Position numbers and translations under genes: made by a program. The notes beneath the pieces were generated by a model, which was not told where the DNA came from, did no database searches, and saw nothing but the letters and a program-made list of their open reading frames with translations. This document shows positions 26,049-35,847 of a DNA stretch of 64,000 bases, in pieces (within the stretch, counting starts at the first letter, position 1; each line of letters starts with the position of its first letter). The DNA lies in NCBI RefSeq assembly GCF_014211975.1, contig NZ_CP060084.1, positions 1,178,001 to 1,242,000 of the forward strand. The letters are read 5' to 3'. The stretch is from Teredinibacter haidensis (GTDB lineage Bacteria > Pseudomonadota > Gammaproteobacteria > Pseudomonadales > Cellvibrionaceae).

Positions 26049-27409
26049 GGCCAGGCCCAAATCTGCTAAAAATTCTGGTCGGCTGGATGCTGTTTGCACT
26101 GGTAGTGTTTGCTGCGCGTTTATTTTCCGTTTCGAGCCCTGTGGAAACCGATTTACTGGTTGATAACGTGAAATTTGGTTCGTTGGAGTTACTTTGGTGG
26201 TTGAGTTCCGGCCTGTTGTTACTGGGACTTGTGTTTGATTTTCTCCGTCATAGACGTTTTTGGAAACTTTCTGTGGTTCGCGAACTACCTCATAGTTTGG
26301 CTCTAGGGGTAAAAGCTTCTGTTGCGTTGGATATTCGAAATGGCTATCCGTTTTCGGTAACCCTGGACGTAACGGAGCTCTATCCCGATTGTATTGAGGC
26401 CGAAGAGCTACCTTTCACGCTCACGCTAGCGCCAGTTAGCAGCAAAAAAGTTATCTATCCTGTACTACCCATAAAACGTGGAGAGGCGCGCTTTGGTCTA
26501 ACTGGTTTACGGGTGAGTACGCGCTGGGGCTTGTGGCAAAAGCTGCAATGGGTGGGTGGCGAAGAAGCGGTCAAAATTTATCCCAACTTTGCTCCGATTG
26601 CGAACTCTGCCGGTATAGGCCTGGAGCATCAGATTGCTCAAATGGGAGTTCATCTGCAGCAGCGTCGCGGCGAGGGTAGTGATTTTCATCAGTTGCGTGA
26701 GTTTCGTGAAGGCGATTCGTTGCGGCAAATCGATTGGAAGGCAACGTCGCGCCAGCGTAAACCTATCTCCAGAGAGTATCAGGATGAGCGTGATCAGGAT
26801 GTTGTTTTTATGCTGGATTGCGGGCGCAGGTTGCGGGCGAAAGACGACCATATCAGCCACTTCGATCATGCTTTAAATGCTTTGTTGCTCACCAGCTATG
26901 TAGCTTTAAGGCAGGGCGATGCCGTAGGCATGATGAGCTTTGCCGGCGATGAGCGCTGGCTCGCTCCGCTAAAAGGCCCTGCACGTATTAATACGATTCT
27001 CAATCAGCTCTACGATTTACACAGTAGTCTGGAAACCAGTGATTACCTGCAAGCGGCGGAAAAATTTTTACAGCGAAATAGTAAGCGGGCATTGGTCATT
27101 CTTATTTCCAATATCAGGGACGAGGAGTCAGAAGACCTTGTTGTCGCTACCGAGCTATTATCCAAAAAACATATCGTTATGGTGGCAAGCCTGCGCGAAG
27201 TGTATTTGGATAAAAAACTGAATGAGCCGGTGAGTAATTTTTCTTCTGCCCTAAGTTACTGTGGCATGACAGAAACCGTTCGGCGCAGGCGCAGAGCCCT
27301 GGCGAAGCTGCAGGGCAGGGGTGTCATTATGACCGACTCTCTCCCACAAAATTTACATATCGAACTGGTGAACGAGTATTTTAAACTCAAGCGTAGCGGA
27401 CGGTTGTAA
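26045..27409 (+). CDS. DUF58 domain-containing protein (MoxR partner)
   Basis: Membrane-anchored protein of 454 aa. Two hydrophobic segments at about 12-30 and 55-75 are followed by a beta-rich region and the DUF58 signature REFREGDSLRQIDWKATSR near residue 218. A VWA-like stretch follows: VVFMLDCGRRL begins it, although the full MIDAS DxSxS is replaced by DCGRR, so metal binding is doubtful. DUF58 proteins are the usual clients or partners of MoxR ATPases. Last gene of the operon; about 190 bp separate it from the GH13 gene. Confidence 0.9.
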   Translation: MRPGPNLLKILVGWMLFALVVFAARLFSVSSPVETDLLVDNVKFGSLELLWWLSSGLLLLGLVFDFLRHRRFWKLSVVRELPHSLALGVKASVALDIRNGYPFSVTLDVTELYPDCIEAEELPFTLTLAPVSSKKVIYPVLPIKRGEARFGLTGLRVSTRWGLWQKLQWVGGEEAVKIYPNFAPIANSAGIGLEHQIAQMGVHLQQRRGEGSDFHQLREFREGDSLRQIDWKATSRQRKPISREYQDERDQDVVFMLDCGRRLRAKDDHISHFDHALNALLLTSYVALRQGDAVGMMSFAGDERWLAPLKGPARINTILNQLYDLHSSLETSDYLQAAEKFLQRNSKRALVILISNIRDEESEDLVVATELLSKKHIVMVASLREVYLDKKLNEPVSNFSSALSYCGMTETVRRRRRALAKLQGRGVIMTDSLPQNLHIELVNEYFKLKRSGRL

Positions 27410-27602
27410 GTACTCGTTTGCCGGCGGGTAATTCAATTCTTGAACATTCCCCTCAGTATAATATCCATCCCTTCATTTTCCGTGTTCGATACATAGTAAA
27501 TTCTATGTGCCAATATCGCCTCAGGTGGTACCTAAATAAACATCTGTGCTGATTTTATGCGGTAACCTCTATGTTATATGGGTTTACATGGAGGTTAGTG
27601 CT

Positions 27603-29390
27603 ATGAACGGTTTAACTGATACCGAAATATTTAATGATCGTGCGCCTGGCTTTTATTTTTGTGATGGAGCATGGTTTGCTATATTTCACGCGCCAACTCT
27701 GGCTTCGAATGTACAGCTGGTCGGTGATTTTACGCACTGGGAAGCTTCACCACTACAGTTGCAGAAAACAGAAAGTGGAAAGTTTTGGGGGGCTAGGGTT
27801 AAGCCTCAGGAATTCTCTCAGCTGCCGAAGGCGGGTGATAAATACAAGTTTCGGCTTAAGTATAGGGGCGAAAATTCCTGGCATTTAACGCAGGACCCTG
27901 CCGCGCGAAATATTGAAGATACGACGCTTACTTGCAGTTCGATTGTTACCGAAAATAATTATTGGTGGCACGATCAAAGTTGGCAAAGGCCCGGCTGGGA
28001 ATATTACGCCATCTACCAAGTTCATCCCGCTCGCTTCAGTCATCGTTCAACGTCAAATCCCATTCCTAGACTCACGAATGAAGTTAGCACTTATATTCGA
28101 GAGCTCGGTTTTACTGCATTGGAGTTGTTACCTGTTAACGCTTTCTCTCAGGATGATAGTTGGGGATATAACGGCGTATTCCTTTATGCCATAGAGACCT
28201 CTTACGGTACGCCAAATGATTTGAAAGCACTTGTGGATAGCTGCCACCAGAATGGCATGGCTGTTATTTTAGATGTGGTGTTGAATCACAGTGGGAATAG
28301 AGACAATATTTTGTGGAATATCGATCACGAAGAATATTTTTCCGGCGATACTGATTGGGGGCCGATGTTTAATTATGGTAGCGACGTTACTCGCCACTTT
28401 CTGATCAATAATCTTTGTTTTCTGACAGAAGAATACCATATTGATGGGTTCCGCTTCGATATGTCCCACATTATGCACATGGGGGATCGGTGGGTGAACC
28501 ATGTGCGTCAACCGGGTCGTGAAAGTGGCTGGAATTTTTTATTGGAACTGCGGCATAAATTAAAATCGATCGATCCAAAACTACTGTTGATTGCTGAGGA
28601 ACTTCCCGATAACTGGTATGTGACGCAGGAAGTTATTGGCTCCTCATGGAGCGGTGAGCACCACGCACCATTTGATAGCCAATGGTGCGATGCTTACCAT
28701 GATAATGCCAAGGCCGTTATTCGGGGTGACCACCTGGATAAATTAAAAGCAGCACTGACCTATTATGGTGACAGCTGGCACGATAGTATTAACTACACGG
28801 AGTCTCACGATGAAGTCGGGAATGAAGATGCACGCATCGCTCATGTGGCGCGTAATGGCAGGGGCTGGAATATTTCACAGGTGTCTGCTTGCCTGACTTT
28901 GCTGTCTCGCGGTATTCCAATGATATTTATGGGACAGGAAGCAGGGGAGTGGATGCAGTTCGGTCAGAACGGTGTAGCCAGCGATGGCAGCCGTTGGTGG
29001 GAGCATTATTTGGATTTGGATAGATACGAACATGACCCCCAGCAAAGTAAAATTCTGGCCTGGTACAAAACCATCGCTAAAATTCGAAAGCGGGATATGT
29101 GGACCTGGTCGGCTGATAGTATCGAGATTAATCATCTTCACAACGACAACGGTGTGGTTGCATTTACACGCAGTAATGGGAAATATTTGGTGGTGTTAAA
29201 CTTTAATGATCAGGTATTTTACGATTACGACCTTCATGTGGAGGGGTATTATAAGGAGCTGGCGAATACCAGCTGGCCCGTATTTAATTTATTCGGTGAT
29301 AAAGAAGCAACACGCGGTGGAGATAAGCATCACTATATCCACAATGTACATGTTCCAGCCCACGGTGCGATTGTACTGGAGCGCTATTAA
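27603..29390 (+). CDS. GH13 alpha-glucan-active enzyme with N-terminal CBM48-like domain
   Basis: Cytoplasmic enzyme of 595 aa (no signal peptide). Residues 1-110 resemble a CBM48/E-set domain (VQLVGDFTHWEASPLQLQ). A GH13 barrel follows with the four conserved regions: VILDVVLNHSG, DGFRFDMSH (nucleophile Asp286), LLIAEELPDN (acid/base Glu332) and YTESHDEVGN (Asp403). A short beta C-terminal domain ends it. The architecture is that of branching enzymes or maltooligosyltrehalose trehalohydrolases, but it is shorter than GlgB and no glg or tre genes are adjacent, so the exact reaction (glucan branching, debranching or hydrolysis) is open. A GGAGG site 8 nt before the ATG at 27603 decides the start over a GTG 19 codons upstream. 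Confidence 0.85.
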   Translation: MNGLTDTEIFNDRAPGFYFCDGAWFAIFHAPTLASNVQLVGDFTHWEASPLQLQKTESGKFWGARVKPQEFSQLPKAGDKYKFRLKYRGENSWHLTQDPAARNIEDTTLTCSSIVTENNYWWHDQSWQRPGWEYYAIYQVHPARFSHRSTSNPIPRLTNEVSTYIRELGFTALELLPVNAFSQDDSWGYNGVFLYAIETSYGTPNDLKALVDSCHQNGMAVILDVVLNHSGNRDNILWNIDHEEYFSGDTDWGPMFNYGSDVTRHFLINNLCFLTEEYHIDGFRFDMSHIMHMGDRWVNHVRQPGRESGWNFLLELRHKLKSIDPKLLLIAEELPDNWYVTQEVIGSSWSGEHHAPFDSQWCDAYHDNAKAVIRGDHLDKLKAALTYYGDSWHDSINYTESHDEVGNEDARIAHVARNGRGWNISQVSACLTLLSRGIPMIFMGQEAGEWMQFGQNGVASDGSRWWEHYLDLDRYEHDPQQSKILAWYKTIAKIRKRDMWTWSADSIEINHLHNDNGVVAFTRSNGKYLVVLNFNDQVFYDYDLHVEGYYKELANTSWPVFNLFGDKEATRGGDKHHYIHNVHVPAHGAIVLERY

Positions 29391-29421
29391 AAAAGGCCGG
29401 TGATTCCTCACCGGCCTTTTA
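29389..29421. terminator. Bidirectional intrinsic terminator
   Basis: AAAAAGGCCGGTGA, loop TTCC, TCACCGGCCTTTTA: a long perfect stem between two convergent genes (GH13 on plus, RNA helicase on minus), with A/T runs on both sides so it can serve both. Confidence 0.9.
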
Positions 29422-29425
29422 TTGA

Positions 29426-31216
29426 CTAACTATCTTTGCGTTTCCGTTTGGCGTCGGACGTGTGACGTGGCTTTCTGTCCTTTCTAGGCTTGCGTGGACG
29501 ATTTGGAGCATCGTTGTTGGCTGTGTTACTGCTTGCTGCAACACGTTCAATATTGATTGGGCGTTGCTTTACGCGGGTTTTTTTGAGTTCTGATAACAGA
29601 TCGTTAGGCATACCTGCTGGTAGGTCTACGGTACTGAAAGCGTCGTAAATTTTAATATGACCTATATAGCGGCCATCAATATCGGCTTCATTGGCTATGG
29701 CGCCAACAATCTCTCGCGGCGTCACCTCATCGTTGTGGCCCACAGCAATGCGGAAGCGTTCCATAACAATTTCTGGGTAATCGCGTAGCGACTGAGCGTT
29801 ACCAAGGTTTGGAATACCTTTGTCGTCACTATCCTTGCCTCTTTCCCAAAGCTCTTTAGTCGGTTTTTCTGGCTTCTTCGGTTTGTCTTTTGGTGGCAGC
29901 AAGGGGCGATCTTTTTGCAGTAAATACGCGAGCGCTGCAGCAATATCTTCCGGGCTGGCTTCCTGCTCATGGCAGAGTTCACCGACAATTCGCTGGAAGA
30001 AGCTTTTATCCTCGTTGTTTAATGCCTCAGCCACTGAGCTTTTGAATATGGCAGCACGGCGATCAATAAGATCGTCCCGTGAGGGCAGGTGCATCTGGGT
30101 AATTTTCTGACGCGTGGTATTTTCTATCGAACGCAGCATTCGCCGCTCGCGTGGCGCAACAAAAAGAATGGCCTTACCTTTACGGCCCGCGCGACCGGTA
30201 CGGCCAATACGGTGAACATAGGCCTCGTCGTCGTAGGGAATATCGTAGTTTAGAACGTGGCTGATTCTGTCAACATCCAGGCCCCGGGCGGCGACATCAG
30301 TAGCAATAACCATATCTAGCTGACCATTCTTCAGCTGTTCAACCGTGCGTTGGCGCAGGGCTTGGTTCATATCACCGTTGAGTGGTGCTGCCGAAAATCC
30401 TCGGGCGTTCAGCTTTTCAGAAAGGTCTGCTGTGGCGGTTTTGGTTCGCACGAAAATAAGCATGCCATCGAACTCTTCCACTTCAAGAATTCGGGTAAGC
30501 GCCTCGAGCTTGTTTGTACCAGACACCAACCAGTAGTGTTGTTCAATATTTTCGTTAGTGGCAACCGCAGATTCAATACGAATTTCCGTTGGCTTTTTTA
30601 GGTACTTGTCAGCTACGCGGCGAATGGGCGGTGGCATAGTTGCTGAAAAAAGAGCAATTTGCCTGTCGCCAGGTGTTTTGTCCAAAATCGCTTCAACATC
30701 TTCGTTAAAGCCCATGCGCAACATCTCGTCGGCCTCATCCAGAACCAGAGTTTTAAGTTGGCTTAGATCCAGGCTGCGACGATCGAGGTGGTCGAGCAGT
30801 CGACCCGGTGTACCAACAATAACGTGTACGCCACGCTGCAGCCCCCGCAGCTGGGCACGCATGTCGTGGCCACCATAGATTGGCATCACGTGAAAACCTT
30901 TCATTTCAGACGCATAGGCCTGAAATGCTTCAGCAACCTGTAAGGCCAGTTCCCGCGTTGGGCACAGTACCAAAGCTTGGGGCTTGGTCTGCTTAAGATC
31001 GATATTGGCTAGAATAGGTAAGGCAAACGCGGCTGTCTTACCTGTGCCGGTTTGTGCCATGCCGAGTAGATCGCCGCCTTTTATAAGCGCTGGAATAGTC
31101 GCTGCCTGAATGGGTGAAGGTGTTTCATAACCCACATGGCTGAGTGCCTTGAGTATGTAGCCTGGGAGGTTAAGATCGGCAAAGTTGTCGACGGAATCGT
31201 TTGTGTCTTCGGGCAT
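29426..31216 (-). CDS. deaD: DEAD-box ATP-dependent RNA helicase, DeaD/CsdA type
   Basis: Cytoplasmic RNA helicase of 596 aa. Motifs in order: Q-motif (GYETPSPIQAATIP), motif I AQTGTGKT, PTRELALQ, DEAD (VLDEADEMLRMGF), SAT (FSATMPPP), ARGLDVDRISHV and HRIGRTGRAG. The helicase core ends near residue 370. Then come the long DeaD-type extension, a DbpA-like RNA-binding fold (RFRIAVGHNDEVTPREIVGAI) near 505-575, and a basic RK-rich tail. DeaD assists ribosome assembly and mRNA decay, particularly in the cold. The start at 31216 (MPEDTNDSV) has AAGGA 6 nt upstream and gives the normal length; a longer N-terminal reading to 31309 is unlikely. Confidence 0.93.
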   Translation of the reverse strand: MPEDTNDSVDNFADLNLPGYILKALSHVGYETPSPIQAATIPALIKGGDLLGMAQTGTGKTAAFALPILANIDLKQTKPQALVLCPTRELALQVAEAFQAYASEMKGFHVMPIYGGHDMRAQLRGLQRGVHVIVGTPGRLLDHLDRRSLDLSQLKTLVLDEADEMLRMGFNEDVEAILDKTPGDRQIALFSATMPPPIRRVADKYLKKPTEIRIESAVATNENIEQHYWLVSGTNKLEALTRILEVEEFDGMLIFVRTKTATADLSEKLNARGFSAAPLNGDMNQALRQRTVEQLKNGQLDMVIATDVAARGLDVDRISHVLNYDIPYDDEAYVHRIGRTGRAGRKGKAILFVAPRERRMLRSIENTTRQKITQMHLPSRDDLIDRRAAIFKSSVAEALNNEDKSFFQRIVGELCHEQEASPEDIAAALAYLLQKDRPLLPPKDKPKKPEKPTKELWERGKDSDDKGIPNLGNAQSLRDYPEIVMERFRIAVGHNDEVTPREIVGAIANEADIDGRYIGHIKIYDAFSTVDLPAGMPNDLLSELKKTRVKQRPINIERVAASSNTANNDAPNRPRKPRKDRKPRHTSDAKRKRKDS

Positions 31217-31482
31217 GGATATCCTTGTAGGTGGGCAGTTAATGGAGTTTAGCTGACCCTGAGCGAAATTGCGGGATGGGGAACTAGAAAAAGGCGCAGA
31301 TAATAGCAAAGGTGCTGCAATGGTAACAGTGTGGAAGTGATTTTATTGTAGGGAAATGTATTTAAAGGCAGTTTGCTAGGGTTTAGGTGCTGCTTTTGGG
31401 GGGCAATAGTGACTTGGATTCGTTTAACGTTAGGATGCGAGCGGTCTGATTCTGTCTACACTTATGGAGTTTCCTTTCAATC

Positions 31483-31857
31483 ATGATGGAGCTCGGAAGT
31501 ACTATTTTGACACAGCAGCGGCTAGCAAAACCTCATTATATCGTTCAGTGGAAGGCTCGTGTTATGACGCCGGACCGGCAATTGTGCGAGACTTATATTA
31601 AGGCTGTGGCTAAAGGAGGTTTTGTTATTAATTTTCCCTATGCGCTGTCTTTGGGTTCCGATGCCAATATTGAATTGTACGTGGAGTACCGCGGGAAGAT
31701 GGAGCGTATTCGCGCTAAAACGCGTGTGGTCTATTGTCGCTTGTTGTCGAACAATCAGGGTGCTGTAATTGAGCTGCGTATTACGTTTACCTCCAAAGAG
31801 GAGATGCACATCTTTAATAACGTGCTGCAGATTTTCACTAATGCGAACGAGTCTTAG
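31483..31857 (+). CDS. PilZ-domain protein, non-canonical
   Basis: Small soluble protein of 124 aa with the beta-barrel pattern of PilZ domains. It runs VQWKARVMTP, then the KAVAKGGFVINFPYALSLGSDANIELYVEY segment in the place of the (D/N)xSxxG turn, and RAKTRVVYC...GAVIELRITFTSKEE. The c-di-GMP-binding RxxxR motif is not evident and the acidic and serine positions of the second motif are replaced (VAKGG). Binding to c-di-GMP is therefore doubtful, and it may be a PilZ-like protein working by protein contacts. Single gene, ended by a strong hairpin. Confidence 0.65.
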   Translation: MMELGSTILTQQRLAKPHYIVQWKARVMTPDRQLCETYIKAVAKGGFVINFPYALSLGSDANIELYVEYRGKMERIRAKTRVVYCRLLSNNQGAVIELRITFTSKEEMHIFNNVLQIFTNANES

Positions 31858-31886
31858 CCTGATAGAGCTACGTCTTGCCCAAGAAG

Positions 31887-31929
31887 TAGGCACAGCCTTT
31901 TTTATTTTTACGAATGAAGGCTGTGCCTA
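31887..31929. terminator. Bidirectional terminator hairpin
   Basis: Stem TAGGCACAGCCTT/AAGGCTGTGCCTA (13 bp, perfect) around an A/T-rich 17-nt loop, between the convergent PilZ and DUF4340 genes. Confidence 0.8.
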
Positions 31930-31942
31930 ATTAGGCCGAGTG

Positions 31943-32893
31943 TTATTTGGCAGAAGTATCTATGCCGGGAGTTTCGGTTCCGAGATAAAAGTGCGCTATA
32001 TCCATATCTATAATAGGGTCTGCTTGATAGCTCGCAATTTCAAATACCGGCGTCTGGCCGAATTGTTTTACGTACAGTTTCTCGCTATGAGAGTAGAACG
32101 CATAATTGGCGCTACGCTCTTTTCCCTTCAGGTTGATGGTGAACACAGGGTTTTGAATAACAATACTTTGTATCGCATCTCCATCTACCATCAGCTTGTT
32201 AACTAGCAGGTTATTAAAACGCTTGATCCAGGCGTCAATTGCGCCGTTATCGAGTGCTTTGTTTGCATCCGAAGGAGATAAGAACCACTGGGTATTGTCG
32301 CTTTCTGTATCGATAATATTGGTGAGAGTGAAGCTATCGGTCTTGGCTTCGGTTATAAGGCCTTCAAAGCCAAGCAGTGTTTTGTCAAACCAGAGTTCCG
32401 GTTCAGCTGGAGCTTCGTGCTGAGCCAGCTCAATAATATGGATATCCTGCTCGTCGTTTACGCGAACATGAACTTTTCGATAGCTCGGGCTGGTGCCCAA
32501 GTATAGCGTCGCAATTCTTTTGCCATTGTTTGAGAGCTCCAGGGTTTTTTGAGCGTTATCTTCCGCAACTTCAAAACGTTCCGCCGCGTGGCTAGAGCTG
32601 GCTACTGGCCAGCCTGCTTTAAGCTTTGAGAGTTTTTGCAGGAGCTCTTCCATTTTTCCTGGTGAAACCAACAGCCTGCCGTAATCTGGCAGGCGCCATT
32701 GTTCGCCATCTTTTGTTAGTCGAACCCTGTTTTTACCGTCGGTGATCACAAGCTCTGTCGTTTCGTTTAGACCTTTAGCCAGTGGCTCAGGCTTGTTAGC
32801 GGCTTCACTGTTGTTTGTGACCAGCTTGGTACCTAAGACCAAGACTACCTGCAGTACCAGCAACAGAGTCAGAAACTGTATGGCTTTATTCAT
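31943..32893 (-). CDS. DUF4340 domain-containing protein
   Basis: Exported or membrane-anchored protein of 316 aa. An N-terminal hydrophobic helix (residues 5-24) precedes a DUF4340 domain rich in beta strands (VRLTKDGEQWRLPDYGRLLVSPGKMEELLQKLSKL and a later LYLGTSPSYRKVHVRV). DUF4340 proteins regularly close operons of Gld-type ABC exporters. The ATG overlaps the end of the permease-GldG gene by 4 nt. The biochemical role is unknown. Confidence 0.85.
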   Translation of the reverse strand: MNKAIQFLTLLLVLQVVLVLGTKLVTNNSEAANKPEPLAKGLNETTELVITDGKNRVRLTKDGEQWRLPDYGRLLVSPGKMEELLQKLSKLKAGWPVASSSHAAERFEVAEDNAQKTLELSNNGKRIATLYLGTSPSYRKVHVRVNDEQDIHIIELAQHEAPAEPELWFDKTLLGFEGLITEAKTDSFTLTNIIDTESDNTQWFLSPSDANKALDNGAIDAWIKRFNNLLVNKLMVDGDAIQSIVIQNPVFTINLKGKERSANYAFYSHSEKLYVKQFGQTPVFEIASYQADPIIDMDIAHFYLGTETPGIDTSAK

Positions 32894-35847
32894 GCGTGAA
32901 CTCCTTTCTGGCTGTTGGCATCAGCATCGGTGGTAATGAGAGTGCTCAGAATTTTTTGGTAATTCGCCCGGGTCATTCGCTGGCGCCAGAGAACCACGAG
33001 GTATATCGCAAGCAGAGAGACGATTGCCAGACCGTAGTTGAGCAGTTCCCAGAATTGTCGCTGCTTATCGCCCAGGGGGGGCAGAGTGCGATTGAAGTGG
33101 CTGCGGGAACGAATACTGAGCAAGCCTTCGTCCTCAAGGCTCCACTCAGCGGCATTAATGACAAACTGCAAAGGGTTGACGTAGTTGTTGCCGGCCATGG
33201 AGCTTTGTAGGCGTAGCACACCATCCTCGGCAAAGCTGTTAGAGGCGATAACAATTAGGCGTGCGGATTCGGGGGAGTGCTCGATGATGTTACTGAGCAC
33301 TTCCTTATCGTCTTCGGATGTACCTTCTGTTTTCTCCTCTTCTTGGGTTTCGGCCGCTTCCCGCTTTAGTAACGGGGATTCCTTACCGGAATAGAACGAT
33401 CTAAAACGACCGGTTAATACAACCGAAAGCGATTGTTCGCCAACGAACGCCCCAACATCAAAACCGGTGCTACCGTCCTCCCGCGTTTTGGGGTTGATAT
33501 CCAGGTCGTCACTTAACCATGTGGTGCCGGAGCTTTTTGCCAGAACGACAGAGCTTCGCTTAGCGTTTTTGGATGCATCCAATGTGATGGGAGATGCCCA
33601 GGGCACGCTCAGCTGTTGGAGGCCGGAGGTGACTGGGTTTGTCTGGCTCAGTCCCGCGTCGCGTAACTCAAGGAAGTAGGGGTAGTCCAGCATGTCGATT
33701 TCCTGCACGGCGAACATACCTACTTGACGGGTGACGGGGATGGGGAAAGCAGAGTTTTGGGTATCCATCACCAAAGATTTACCGATACTGACGCCATGGT
33801 GAGCCAACCAGTCCTCTAGGTTGGATACGTGGGTATTTGCAGACAGACCTTGCTGCTGGAGTTGCGCAAGGAAGGGGGAACTTGCTAACAACAGGGTACC
33901 GCCACGCATTAGATATTGGTCGATCGCAAATACCGATCTTTCATCGAGATTTTCCGGCGCTAAGACCATCAATAAGTCAATATCTTCCGGTATTTTTCCA
34001 GATGAAAGCTCAACGTTTTTAGTCGTCATATTCTCATTGAGCATTTGTTGAAGCGCGCCGAAACTGGCGGGAGAAGGTTGGCCCATTTGCGCCGCGTAAG
34101 GGTTGGGTTGCGGTGCAACAATACCGATGGTTTTGGTGAAGCCGGAGGCAAAACGTTTAAGACCAGACTCCAGAGCGCGGTTAATGGAATCCTCATTCCA
34201 CTCTTCAGGTAGCGCGATTTGCACTGCAATCTCGTCGTTGCTTAATACCAGATAGTAATAAAAAGTAGAGAGATCAAACAAGCTGGAGGCCATCGGTTGG
34301 AAACCATAGTTTTCAGCAATTTCCTGAGCGACAGCTCCATCATTGGCTTCTGGGTCGATAAATTTAAAGGCGAATTTGCCGTTGGATTTATCGCGGGTGT
34401 TTTCAAGTACAGATTGCAGTGCCGTATTCAATGCCAGCAATGATTCTGGCAGTTTGTCTTCGGTAGAAACATAGGCGGTAAGTTGGACGCTAGCCTGAAT
34501 ACTGTTAAAGAGGTTGCCTCCGGACTGGTAAGCATAGAGTACCTGCTTGATGGCATTAGTTATATCGTATTCGGGATTGCGCAGCTTAATATCCAGGTCG
34601 CTTTCGCCTTGGGCTTTCACTTCGATCAGTTCCTGAAAGCTCAATACTTTATATTCATCGCCGTACTGAATCAGAATGTTGAAGTAGGAATTTATGACGG
34701 CAGATTGATAACGGTCAGCAACGCGGAAGGGGACTGGTCGAATTCCGTATTTACTTCCGGCTTCCTCTTCCGCTTCTGGATTTGTGGCCGGGTCTATTAG
34801 TTCTACCCGTATTTTACCTTCGCTTTCTGCTGCATATTCTTTTAATAGGTCTTGTACTTCTGGGACGAGCGGTGCAAGTAGTGGATGTGTTTTTGCGCTG
34901 AAATAGCCGCGAATTAACAGAGGCTCCTGCAATTGATTCAGGTATCCCCGAGTCGCATCGCTAATGGAGTACATTTGTCCCTCTGTTGTGTCTAAACGCA
35001 GCGCAGAAACGGGTGAAAGTACCAGATTAAATATTAACAAATTGGCAATTATTAGTAGCGAAGAAAACTTCCAGCGGTTGTGATGTTTTTTATCTCCATC
35101 ATCAGCCCACCGGTCTTTTTCCAGACTGTAGCGATTTAATACCAGAAAAGCGGCGGCAACACTGATGTAATAATAAAAATCACGGATATCCAGTACGCCG
35201 CGAGTAATGGATTCAAACCGCGAGCCGGACCCGAGAAAACGCAGCCATTCAGCGGTTTCATTGCTTACCAGCTTTAATAGTACAGGCGAACCGAGCAAAT
35301 AGAACACCGTGCATAAAACAACGGTAAGAATCAGGCTGACGATTTGATTGTCGCTGCGACTGGAGACAAAAAGCCCAATGGCAATATAGGCTGCACCTAA
35401 AAGAATGGTTGCCATATAACCACTGACTACTGGCCCCCAATCCAGATTCCCGATCAGCGAAACAGTAATCGGCAGGGGTAGCGTTAACAGCAGTGCGACC
35501 AGCAGTAAAATTTTACAGGCGGCGAATTTACCTTGAACAAACTGCCAGCTCGAAACCGGCAAGGTCAAAACGTGTTCGAGCGTGCCGCTACGTCGTTCTT
35601 CGCTCCACATGCGCATGGTGAGTGCAGCGCTGAGGAAAATTAGTAATACAGGCATCCATTCAAATAGTGGCCGAACATCGGAAATATTGCGGGAAAAATA
35701 GGATTCACCCCAGAAGAAAATAAAAAGTGTCGTGGCAATAAATACGCCCAAAAACAAATAGGCTATAGGTGACGCAAAAAATAACTTCAGTTCTTTTTTT
35801 GCGATTTTAATGACAGGCTGTTGACCTCTTCGAATATCAAGCAGCAT
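32890..35847 (-). CDS. ABC-2 permease fused to GldG-like auxiliary domain
   Basis: Large inner-membrane protein of 985 aa that joins two proteins usually encoded apart. Residues 1 to about 240 form an ABC-2 type permease (GldF-like) with about six membrane helices and the segment MWSEERRSGTLEHVLTLPVS. After a further membrane helix near 270, a long periplasmic region of about 650 residues matches the GldG/ABC-type uncharacterised family (EVQDLLKEYAAESEGKIRVELIDP; the DUF4350-like IDLLMVLAPENLDERSVFAIDQYLMRGGTLLL). It ends in a C-terminal membrane helix. It works with the ATPase gene 11 nt overlapped upstream. The name comes from Bacteroidetes gliding genes, but in gammaproteobacteria the substrate is unknown. 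Confidence 0.88.
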   Translation of the reverse strand: MLLDIRRGQQPVIKIAKKELKLFFASPIAYLFLGVFIATTLFIFFWGESYFSRNISDVRPLFEWMPVLLIFLSAALTMRMWSEERRSGTLEHVLTLPVSSWQFVQGKFAACKILLLVALLLTLPLPITVSLIGNLDWGPVVSGYMATILLGAAYIAIGLFVSSRSDNQIVSLILTVVLCTVFYLLGSPVLLKLVSNETAEWLRFLGSGSRFESITRGVLDIRDFYYYISVAAAFLVLNRYSLEKDRWADDGDKKHHNRWKFSSLLIIANLLIFNLVLSPVSALRLDTTEGQMYSISDATRGYLNQLQEPLLIRGYFSAKTHPLLAPLVPEVQDLLKEYAAESEGKIRVELIDPATNPEAEEEAGSKYGIRPVPFRVADRYQSAVINSYFNILIQYGDEYKVLSFQELIEVKAQGESDLDIKLRNPEYDITNAIKQVLYAYQSGGNLFNSIQASVQLTAYVSTEDKLPESLLALNTALQSVLENTRDKSNGKFAFKFIDPEANDGAVAQEIAENYGFQPMASSLFDLSTFYYYLVLSNDEIAVQIALPEEWNEDSINRALESGLKRFASGFTKTIGIVAPQPNPYAAQMGQPSPASFGALQQMLNENMTTKNVELSSGKIPEDIDLLMVLAPENLDERSVFAIDQYLMRGGTLLLASSPFLAQLQQQGLSANTHVSNLEDWLAHHGVSIGKSLVMDTQNSAFPIPVTRQVGMFAVQEIDMLDYPYFLELRDAGLSQTNPVTSGLQQLSVPWASPITLDASKNAKRSSVVLAKSSGTTWLSDDLDINPKTREDGSTGFDVGAFVGEQSLSVVLTGRFRSFYSGKESPLLKREAAETQEEEKTEGTSEDDKEVLSNIIEHSPESARLIVIASNSFAEDGVLRLQSSMAGNNYVNPLQFVINAAEWSLEDEGLLSIRSRSHFNRTLPPLGDKQRQFWELLNYGLAIVSLLAIYLVVLWRQRMTRANYQKILSTLITTDADANSQKGVHA

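Noticed and set aside
32890..35847. Evidence for gliding motility
   Set aside because: GldF/GldG-like proteins occur widely outside gliding bacteria, and no other gld or spr genes are present.
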